Made by a program: the position numbers and the translations under genes. 5,054 nt of DNA from Crocinitomix sp. (lineage in GTDB: Bacteria > Bacteroidota > Bacteroidia > Flavobacteriales_D > Crocinitomicaceae): NCBI GenBank assembly GCA_020849935.1, contig JADZFJ010000282.1:1-5054 (forward strand), given 5' to 3'. Of the stretch, positions 1 through 5,054 are shown piece after piece. Each line of letters starts with the position of its first letter. Position 1 is the stretch's first letter. The notes beneath the pieces are model-generated. The model did not search any database. It saw only the letters and a program-made list of their open reading frames with translations, and was not told the origin of the DNA.

Positions 1-231
1 ATGTTAGATAGAATTTTTTTTTGCCCGCAGATCACGCAGATTTACACAGATTTTTTTCCTATAAACAAATTGAATTCAAAAATTAGATAATTTATATCAA
101 CAAATTAAGCCCAGTTAAACCCAACTACATTCTGCGAAAATCAGCGAAATCTGCGGGAGACAATCCCTTCAAATTGTTTGCTCTACAAATAAAAGATTAG
201 GATTCCTTGAAGTTAACTCATGTTTACTAAA
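1..231. other. Non-coding region downstream of the CotH unit
   Basis: No convincing gene is seen. A 29-codon plus-strand frame starting at base 1 runs through the repeat arm and is not credible as a gene. Apart from the facing-arm element (24-157) there are runs of nine T (14-22) and eight T (51-58 region, interrupted by C), a small inverted pair ACAAT/ATTGT at 160-164 and 173-177, and an 11-base palindrome GTTTACTAAAC (222-232) touching the stop codon of the small membrane gene. None forms a textbook terminator for the minus-strand unit. What lies to the left of the window is unknown. Confidence 0.6.
24..157. repeat. Intergenic element with two facing 27-base arms made of CGCAGAT units
   Basis: The left arm (24-50) and the reverse complement of the right arm (131-157) match at 22 of 27 bases and both begin CCCGCAGAT. 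Each arm holds three copies of a CGCAGAT-like word spaced 9 then 10 bases apart, in the same register in both arms. The 80-base centre (51-130) is AT-rich and has no coding potential. Similar CGCAGAT/ATCTGCG words are, from memory, common between genes in Flavobacteriales genomes; no search was run. As RNA the arms could form a long hairpin, so the element might end or stabilise the minus-strand transcript coming from the CotH unit, but no U-run follows it in that direction. The inverted repeat is certain; its role is not known. Confidence 0.75.
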
Positions 232-360
232 CTAGCTTTTGCCTTGATTTTCCAGCGCCTGTTGCTTTTTTAGCTTTCTCTTTTTATAAGATCGGCGTGA
301 TAAAAGTCCAACGACCAAGATAAAAAAAAACCCGCCGCCACCGATAAAATAGATTTTCAT
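232..360 (-). CDS. Small single-pass membrane protein, 42 residues
   Basis: I do not recognise a family. The frame reads ATG to TAG and gives 42 residues. Residues 3-20 form one hydrophobic segment with a Gly4 run (7-10) and three Phe (11-13), followed by a strongly basic tail (SRRSYKKRKLKK at 21-32) and a polar end. By the positive-inside rule the N-terminus would face the periplasm and the tail the cytoplasm. The start lies 18 bases after the stop of the CotH-family gene on the same strand, so a shared transcript is likely; no clear ribosome site is seen, which is usual in Bacteroidota. The Phe codons are a run of nine T in the coding strand, a possible slippage site. The hydrophobic/basic pattern and position favour a real gene, but a chance frame cannot be excluded because it is so short. 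Confidence 0.6.
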   Translation of the reverse strand: MKIYFIGGGGFFFILVVGLLSRRSYKKRKLKKQQALENQGKS

Positions 361-378
361 CCAATGTTGTTTATACGC

Positions 379-2586
379 TTATAACTTGAGATAGGCTAAG
401 AAATCCTTCCCACCTGTGCCTGGATTTGGCGCTTCTAAAGACCAATTTTCTGGCCTAAAACGGGCCGAATCTGGATGAACAATACTCACCGCCATTTTTT
501 CTTCCCAATCTTTGTATTTATACGAAAGTGAATCGACAATTAACCCTTCTTTGTCGTATAATTTGATGTGTTCCTTTTTCTTAGACAATCCAAATTCCAT
601 GTTTCCTAGGGTGTTTAATTCGGTTGGATAACCAGTTTTAAAACTTGCTAAATCTTCCGTGATCACCACATATTGATTGCTTTTTAAGACCGTTCCTTCA
701 GGAATTTTAAAACCATCCTTATATGAACCTTTTGTAAACACCCAGCCACTTAAATCCATCTCTTCGTCTGAATTATTGTACAATTCCACCCAATCTTTCG
801 AAGTGTCTGTGTCGATTTGGAACATACAAATCTCCGAAAAAATGATTTTATCCGTTAACTCACTTCGTTTTTTAGGTTGGAACATTGGTTCTAACACTAA
901 ATCTGCCGTTGGAACAATGGTTAATGACATGGTTTTTTCCGGCCTCCCTTTCCATCCAATAAACTCATAATCATGTCTTGGATCGACTGTGATGACAATC
1001 GGTACATTTTTAAAATAGATTCCTTTAAAATTCTCCTTGATTTTTAAACTATTAAATTTGATTTTGGCGGCGTCCTCATTCTGCACATTAATGGTCACAT
1101 TCACCGTGCCTTTTAAACCAAACTTTTCCATAATAAACTTACGGAGATAAGTTGGTCGTTCTTTGACGAACGTCTTTAATACACCCACGTGAAACTGCCA
1201 ATTATCATAAGTCGTTTGCCAACGTTTGACGTGGAATTTCATTTCTTCTTTTAAAGGCTCTTGAATTTTATCGATCAAGGCTAAAGCCGTTTCTTCCTTA
1301 TAAACCGTATTTAAATGATCGGCAAATGTGTTGATATACTGCGTTTTTACTTTTTCATTAGTCAATAAAGAACGAATAATAAAAGTAGACCAAGCAGGAT
1401 CGGGCCAGAGCTCGGCATTAGCAGTGGTAAATTTTCTTAAGGTATTATTTTTATAACCTGTATAGGCATTGTTTGCCAAACCTAAATCCAAATCATACAA
1501 TAACCAGCGCCATTTTGCCGAATCGGTCCGTTCTCTCCAAAAACGAATATTTCCGCCGGCATCTCTATTATCCGAATAAACCTCAGCGATGTTATACCGA
1601 ATATAATCTTCGATATCCATCATAGCACCAAGTTTTTGCATCGCCGCATCTTTACTTAAATCGTTGGTGCGCATGAAATTCAACATTTTCTTATAATGTG
1701 CCGATGTTCCGTGACGAGCATCTCCATTATGTCTTAAAATGTCCACATTATCCTTGTCAACCCCATAATTAGAGGCCAAATAATGTTCGTTAATTCGCTC
1801 GCGAATATTGTGAATTCCCCAATATTCCCCATTTAAAAAAACAATTGCCGGACGATACGCTTGAATTGCAACCCCCGTTGGCGCGGCCATTTGAGTCATA
1901 AAAGCATCTCTAAAATGCGTTCGTTTAAAATCTCCCCCTGAATTTCGTAACACAAACGACTTGTATTTATCAAAATCTCGCTCAGGAAAAATAGGATATT
2001 TAAAATTCTTTGCGCCATACTTACTTCGCGCGACTACAAATAAAGATTTTTGCGGTAATCCACGGCTGTATCCACCAAAAATACCAATTCCTGCACCTTG
2101 ATTAAAACATAATTCACCATCCGGCTCATACATTTCAATATTGGCGGCACGTTCAGAACTTCTCCAGAAATTCGCCCCTAAATAAGGTTCAACCGGTTGA
2201 GCACAACATCCTTTTACATAAATTCCAGAGCTGTAATCCCATAAATTAGCAGGATTGGTTGTAATTGAAATCACCGGCAAGGTGTATTTACGATCACAAA
2301 AGTAAGATTGTGTTAACACAGCCGATTTTAGCCCCTTTTTATAAGCGATTGCGCGGATCACACCAACTGTCTTAATTTCAATTGGTTTAGTATATTTTAA
2401 AGAAGTAGGAGTTGGAATAGATCCATCTAGTGTATAATAAATGACAGCAGAATCCACAGCGGTTAAGGTAACCACTTGAGGATGATCGAATAATCCTCCT
2501 TTTGGATTTGCATTTAGTTGTAATTCGACTTGGCCGAAACTAGCAAAACCAATGGTAAAAATTAGAAAAATAAGGAGTTGTCTCAC
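379..2586 (-). CDS. Secreted CotH-kinase-family protein with chitobiase-type, InlB-like and lamin-tail domains
   Basis: Seen: a Sec signal peptide at residues 1-18 (likely cut SFG|Q); a chitobiase/hexosaminidase C-terminal-type domain at about 24-96 (IYYTLDGSIPT); a CotH-like domain at about 103-490; a divergent InlB-repeat-like domain at about 493-570 (motif FIGWKG); and a lamin-tail domain at about 577-692. Kinase-like features are K180 in GLPQKSL, YWGIHNIRERI (255-265), D342 in RDAGGN and D365/D367 in YDLDLGL. The 23-residue gap between D342 and D365 equals, from memory, that between the two essential aspartates of Bacillus CotH, which phosphorylates the spore coat protein CotB. This organism is presumably no spore-former, so the substrate is unknown. 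No T9SS sorting domain ends the protein, so it may stay periplasmic. The GTG start is forced: an in-frame TAG lies seven codons upstream (2605-2607) with no ATG between. A weak Bacteroidota -7-like box, TACTTTAG, lies at 2605-2612. Confidence 0.9.
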   Translation of the reverse strand: MRQLLIFLIFTIGFASFGQVELQLNANPKGGLFDHPQVVTLTAVDSAVIYYTLDGSIPTPTSLKYTKPIEIKTVGVIRAIAYKKGLKSAVLTQSYFCDRKYTLPVISITTNPANLWDYSSGIYVKGCCAQPVEPYLGANFWRSSERAANIEMYEPDGELCFNQGAGIGIFGGYSRGLPQKSLFVVARSKYGAKNFKYPIFPERDFDKYKSFVLRNSGGDFKRTHFRDAFMTQMAAPTGVAIQAYRPAIVFLNGEYWGIHNIRERINEHYLASNYGVDKDNVDILRHNGDARHGTSAHYKKMLNFMRTNDLSKDAAMQKLGAMMDIEDYIRYNIAEVYSDNRDAGGNIRFWRERTDSAKWRWLLYDLDLGLANNAYTGYKNNTLRKFTTANAELWPDPAWSTFIIRSLLTNEKVKTQYINTFADHLNTVYKEETALALIDKIQEPLKEEMKFHVKRWQTTYDNWQFHVGVLKTFVKERPTYLRKFIMEKFGLKGTVNVTINVQNEDAAKIKFNSLKIKENFKGIYFKNVPIVITVDPRHDYEFIGWKGRPEKTMSLTIVPTADLVLEPMFQPKKRSELTDKIIFSEICMFQIDTDTSKDWVELYNNSDEEMDLSGWVFTKGSYKDGFKIPEGTVLKSNQYVVITEDLASFKTGYPTELNTLGNMEFGLSKKKEHIKLYDKEGLIVDSLSYKYKDWEEKMAVSIVHPDSARFRPENWSLEAPNPGTGGKDFLAYLKL

Positions 2587-2707
2587 TTTGTTATAAAATA
2601 TCGGCTAAAGTAATGAAAGCGAAAGAATCTAAAACACCCGACTTCACTTTTTTATTGTATGTCCATTGTTAACAAGAATGCGGGTGGGTTTGGCTATTAT
2701 TTAAAAC

Positions 2708-2742
2708 AAAAAAAACACCAGCCTCATTGAGCTGGTGTTTTT
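2708..2742 (-). terminator. Rho-independent terminator after the sigma-factor operon
   Basis: The hairpin arms are 2711-2722 and 2731-2742: a seven-pair core CACCAGC/GCTGGTG extended by five A-T pairs, with an eight-base loop (2723-2730). In the minus-strand transcript it comes 16 bases after the stop codon at 2759-2761 and runs into eight U (2708-2715), a classic layout. The A/T flanks are symmetric, so it might also work on plus-strand transcripts, but no plus-strand gene precedes it. It makes the CotH gene depend on its own promoter within 2587-2707. Confidence 0.92.
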
Positions 2743-2758
2743 AATATTAATGTTTTTT

Positions 2759-3823
2759 CTATTTAACCGTAATACTTCCTTGGCCTTTGTAATCCACTCC
2801 ATCTACTCCGCGACCGAAATATTGATATAAATAAACTCCTTTCTCAACATTCTCACCTGAATCAAATGTTCCAAACCATTTAAAATTGACGTCATCTGAG
2901 TGCCAAACACGTACTCCGTTTTTATCGGTAATCATAATCGAAAAGGTTTCAATTTCATTCACGTTTTTCATTAAAAAGTAGTCGTTTTGACCATCGTTAT
3001 TTTGCGTAATAAAATTGGCCTCGACATCTAATTTAGATTTTGCAATAATTTCAATAGAAGTTGATTGTTTAATCGTTTCTCCATTGGTGCCTAAAATTGT
3101 TGCTTCCACTACATACTTACCTGGCTTTCTGTATTTGTGAGTCACCTCTTCTCCTTGACCCATTAAACCATTTCCAAAACTCCATAAAACTGATTTGATG
3201 TTTTCACCGGACACAGTAAACACATACAACAAATCACCTTCTTCATTTGCTGAAATTGATGCAGTTAGAGGGTTTTCTTGCGTTGATTTAACATCTCCAT
3301 TGTTTGCTATGTTTTCCTGTGGATTAACCGTAGGTAGATTTCCTTGATCTGAACCACCTAGTTGAACATCTCCACCACTAGCTAAACCAGTTAAAGATGT
3401 TCCATTTGAAGTTGTATTGGTTGGAGTTGATCCTAAATTTCTAATGTCCATTGACGGATTAGCGGTACCATTGGTATTAACCACCGAATTATTTACATTA
3501 TTTGTGGTATTCGCAGCAATTTCATCATTTGATAAGTCGGTTTGAGCCAGTTGACTTGGTTCAACAGGAATGGTATTAGAAATAGGTTCTTGTGTTTTTT
3601 CTTGTTGATCATCGCCAGAAAATAAATAAAAACCAACCACACTGGCGGCCACAATACTCCCAGAAATGAGCGCTGTTTTTAATGCAGTACTTAACCCCGT
3701 TTTAACCACCGCACCCGTTGACAACCCTTGTTGAATATTAGCCCAAGCATTCGGACTAACTTCGCCTTCGAACGAACTAAATTTATCTCTAAATAATTGT
3801 TCTATGTTTAAATTATCTTTCAC
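2759..3823 (-). CDS. Single-pass membrane partner of the ECF sigma factor, with PKD and CHU_C-like domains (putative anti-sigma factor)
   Basis: The 354 residues order as follows: a cytoplasmic N-terminus of about 47 residues with LFRDKFSSFEGEVSPNAW (10-27), a pattern I know from Bacteroidota proteins encoded next to ECF sigma factors; one membrane segment at about 50-69; an Asn/Thr/Ser/Gly-rich linker (about 70-185); a PKD domain (about 187-260; VLWSFGNG, THKYRKPGKYVVEATI); and a gliding-motility/CHU_C-like C-terminal domain (about 265-354; NNDGQNDYF, KGVYLYQY, YKGQGSITV). It overlaps the sigma gene by 11 bases, so translation is probably coupled. The GTG start is forced: TAG lies in frame three codons upstream (3830-3832), with a GAGGAAA ribosome-site-like stretch between. 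The inferred role is to hold the sigma factor at the membrane and respond to an envelope signal. No zinc-binding HxxxCxxC motif is present. The anti-sigma role is inferred from arrangement and topology; the domain calls are firmer. Confidence 0.82.
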   Translation of the reverse strand: MKDNLNIEQLFRDKFSSFEGEVSPNAWANIQQGLSTGAVVKTGLSTALKTALISGSIVAASVVGFYLFSGDDQQEKTQEPISNTIPVEPSQLAQTDLSNDEIAANTTNNVNNSVVNTNGTANPSMDIRNLGSTPTNTTSNGTSLTGLASGGDVQLGGSDQGNLPTVNPQENIANNGDVKSTQENPLTASISANEEGDLLYVFTVSGENIKSVLWSFGNGLMGQGEEVTHKYRKPGKYVVEATILGTNGETIKQSTSIEIIAKSKLDVEANFITQNNDGQNDYFLMKNVNEIETFSIMITDKNGVRVWHSDDVNFKWFGTFDSGENVEKGVYLYQYFGRGVDGVDYKGQGSITVK

Positions 3824-4361
3824 TTTCCTCTACTATATTATTTTCAACTAATAATTTTCTTAACATTTTTTTTGCCCGTGAGTATTGAGATTTTGACGTA
3901 CTTTCCGTCACCCCTAACTCATCGGCTATTTCTTTATGCGTATAACCTTCAATTGCAAAAAGATTAAAAACCACCCTGTACCCTTCTGGTATCGTTTGGA
4001 TAATTTTTAATAAATCTGTTGCGTTAATACTTTCAATAATAAAATCTTGATCTTCTAGCTTATAAGAATAAGTATCAATTTCAATATCCTTCTGATATTT
4101 TTTGTTTTTTCTATATTGATCAAGCGCGGTATTTACCATAATCCTTCTCACCCAACCTTCTAAAGAACCTTTATTTACAAAATCTGGCAGTTTATTAAAA
4201 ACTTTAATAAAACCATCTTGCAAAATATCCTGCGCCTCGTCTGCATTTGTGGTGTAACGTAAGCAAACCCCCATCATTCTTTTAGCAAATAAATCATAGA
4301 ACTTTTTGTAAGCATCCGCATGTCCGGAAATACACGCCTTCACTAATTGTTCTTCCGTCAT
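3813..4361 (-). CDS. ECF-type RNA polymerase sigma factor (sigma-70 family)
   Basis: This 182-residue protein has the two-domain form of ECF sigma factors and lacks regions 1 and 3. Sigma region 2 spans about 18-86: DEAQDILQDGFIKVF (41-55) is the core-polymerase-binding helix, and GWVRRIMVNTALDQYRK (69-85) covers the -10 melting and recognition part. Region 4 spans about 115-170, with the helix-turn-helix GYTHKEIADELGVTESTSKS (139-158) for the -35 element. It recruits RNA polymerase to a small regulon, target unknown. I chose the ATG at 4361 because GGAAGGA stands five bases before it; longer frames from ATG 4376 or TTG 4382 run through this ribosome site. The gene ends inside the start of the membrane partner (11-base overlap), which points to joint production of factor and regulator. 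Such pairs often control their own operon, but no promoter was clear enough to show this. Confidence 0.94.
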   Translation of the reverse strand: MTEEQLVKACISGHADAYKKFYDLFAKRMMGVCLRYTTNADEAQDILQDGFIKVFNKLPDFVNKGSLEGWVRRIMVNTALDQYRKNKKYQKDIEIDTYSYKLEDQDFIIESINATDLLKIIQTIPEGYRVVFNLFAIEGYTHKEIADELGVTESTSKSQYSRAKKMLRKLLVENNIVEESER

Positions 4362-4486
4362 AAAAATTCCTTCCATCAACAAGACTTAATTGTTAGGATA
4401 AAAGTTGCATGATGTGTTAAATATTTTAATAATTCCATATATTTAAACTTTGAAATGAATAAAACCAATTTTTTCTACGCTACTAA
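4362..4486. promoter_or_regulatory. Divergent promoter region between the sigma operon and the TlpA-like gene
   Basis: Both genes start outward from this 125-base gap, so it must hold their promoters unless transcription enters from elsewhere. It is strongly AT-rich. TAAACTTTG (4444-4452) is close to the Bacteroidota -7 box TAnnTTTG but has one base too many, and no well-placed -33 TTG was found. An exact 8-base inverted repeat TTAAATAT (4417-4424) / ATATTTAA (4439-4446) sits mid-gap and could be an operator, though in DNA this AT-rich it may be chance. The sigma gene's GGAAGGA ribosome site is at 4367-4373. Confidence 0.4.
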
Positions 4487-4490
4487 ATGA
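4455..4490 (+). other. Possible 11-codon leader frame before the TlpA-like gene
   Basis: ATG at 4455 opens the frame MNKTNFFYATK, whose TGA stop shares the bases ATGA (4487-4490) with the start of the TlpA-like gene. This arrangement would allow translational coupling by stop-start reinitiation. The peptide has no run of one amino acid and no attenuator-like hairpin follows, so it is not an obvious attenuation leader. If the transcript starts close to TAAACTTTG (4444-4452), the ATG would be too close to be translated. A chance frame is quite possible in a gap of this length. Confidence 0.2.
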
Positions 4491-5054
4491 AAAAACTACT
4501 TTTTTTATCCTCTCTACTTTTCTCTCTTATTAGTACCTCCAAAGACCTTAAAGTCAACACGGGTTATTGGCACACCAATTTCCAATTAAATCAAACGTTA
4601 AATCTGCCTGTTATATTTCAATTTGAACAAAACAAGAAACTTTTTTCGTTAGTAGTTTTAAATGGAGACGAACGTATTTTATTAACAGATGTCTCCCGAA
4701 AAAATGATTCTTTGTTTATTAAATTTCCCTTTTTTGATTCTGAATTAAAATTAAAAGTAGTTAAAAAGGACTTGATTACCGGGGCTTGGTATAATTATTC
4801 GAAAGGAAAAAATTATTTTATCCCGCTCGTTTCCACCCATGGTTATCAAGATCGTTTTCCTAACCAACCAAAAACAATTGATGTAGAAGGAAAATGGGAA
4901 GTGACCTTTGATTATAAAAGTGAGCCTGAAAAAGCAATTGGTCAATTTACCTCTTTTCAACGAACAAAAAAAGCAGGAAACAATCATATTTCTGGTACTT
5001 TTTTAACAGAAACAGGCGATTATCGGTTTTTAGAAGGTGTTGTAACAAAAGACA
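4487..5054 (+). CDS. TlpA-like thiol-disulfide protein, N-terminal part, cut by the window edge
   Basis: The frame stays open from ATG 4487 to the edge: 189 full codons and one base. Residues 1-18 (MKKLLFLSSLLFSLISTS) look like a Sec signal peptide; there is no lipobox cysteine. The visible part contains GKWEVTFDY (135-143) and GTFLTETGDYRFLEG (170-184), which I recognise from the N-terminal domain of TlpA-family disulfide reductases and peroxiredoxin-like proteins of Flavobacteriia. In that family the thioredoxin fold with its CxxC pair follows, and would lie beyond the window; no cysteine occurs in the visible 189 residues. The expected role is reduction or exchange of disulfides in periplasmic proteins. 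No Shine-Dalgarno is seen. The start overlaps the stop of an 11-codon frame (4455-4490) as ATGA. It is divergent from the sigma operon, which does not prove common control. The family call rests on remembered motifs, not a search. Confidence 0.72.
   Translation, partial: MKKLLFLSSLLFSLISTSKDLKVNTGYWHTNFQLNQTLNLPVIFQFEQNKKLFSLVVLNGDERILLTDVSRKNDSLFIKFPFFDSELKLKVVKKDLITGAWYNYSKGKNYFIPLVSTHGYQDRFPNQPKTIDVEGKWEVTFDYKSEPEKAIGQFTSFQRTKKAGNNHISGTFLTETGDYRFLEGVVTKD

Noticed and set aside
1..90. 29-codon plus-strand frame beginning with ATG at base 1
   Set aside because: It reads through the CGCAGAT repeat arm and stops soon after; no coding character.
24..157. CRISPR array
   Set aside because: Units are only 9-10 bases apart with no spacers, and the arms face each other; this is an inverted repeat element.
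677..970. 97-codon plus-strand open frame
   Set aside because: It lies fully inside the lamin-tail and InlB-like part of the minus-strand CotH gene, has no signal or domain pattern, and is explained as its antisense shadow.
2666..2675. Palindrome TTGTTAACAA upstream of the CotH gene as an operator
   Set aside because: A 10-base palindrome with no extension in AT-rich DNA is weak evidence, and no promoter could be placed around it with confidence.
2635..2686. CACCCG / CGGGTG pair upstream of the CotH gene as a hairpin
   Set aside because: Only six pairs with a 40-base loop; not convincing as a stem or a regulatory element.
2759..3823. Sigma partner as an exported T9SS type B substrate
   Set aside because: The first charged 47 residues precede the only hydrophobic segment, so no normal cleavable signal peptide is present, and the overlap with a sigma gene fits a membrane-anchored regulator better.
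3813..4382. Longer 189-residue version of the sigma factor starting at TTG 4382
   Set aside because: The ATG at 4361 has GGAAGGA five bases upstream and gives the usual N-terminus for the family; the longer start would translate the ribosome site.
4751..4987. 78-codon minus-strand open frame
   Set aside because: It lies opposite the TlpA-like gene, whose sequence matches known family motifs over the same bases; the antisense protein shows no recognisable pattern.

Overview
The window looks like chromosomal DNA of a Bacteroidota bacterium, most likely order Flavobacteriales (inference). The DNA is AT-rich, starts mostly lack strong Shine-Dalgarno sequences, and the protein set is typical of the phylum: a secreted CotH-like protein with chitobiase-type and lamin-tail domains, an ECF sigma factor paired with a membrane protein carrying a PKD and a gliding-motility (CHU_C) type C-terminal domain, and a TlpA-type thiol-disulfide protein with a long N-terminal domain. 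The family or genus cannot be fixed from this sequence alone.

Layout. Positions 1-231 hold no gene, but contain a 134-bp element of two facing 27-base arms built from CGCAGAT-type units. A 42-residue membrane protein gene (232-360, minus) lies 18 bases downstream of a 735-residue CotH-family gene (379-2586, minus, GTG start); the two probably share a transcript. A strong Rho-independent terminator (2708-2742) separates this pair from the next unit. That unit, also on the minus strand, is an ECF sigma factor (3813-4361) followed, with an 11-base overlap, by a single-pass membrane protein (2759-3823, GTG start). A 125-base AT-rich gap separates it from a divergent plus-strand gene (4487 to the edge), the N-terminal half of a TlpA-like protein cut off by the window end.

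How the genes work together. The sigma factor and overlapping membrane protein form a probable signalling pair: the cytoplasmic N-terminus is proposed to hold the sigma factor and the outer PKD/CHU_C part to sense or anchor in the envelope. The CotH-like protein and small membrane protein form a separate envelope unit with no obvious link to the sigma factor beyond neighbourhood. No RNA gene, CRISPR array, insertion sequence or prophage was seen. Nothing here is clearly a new system. The items most worth following are the architecture of the sigma partner, the unlisted small membrane gene next to the CotH protein, and the facing-arm repeat.
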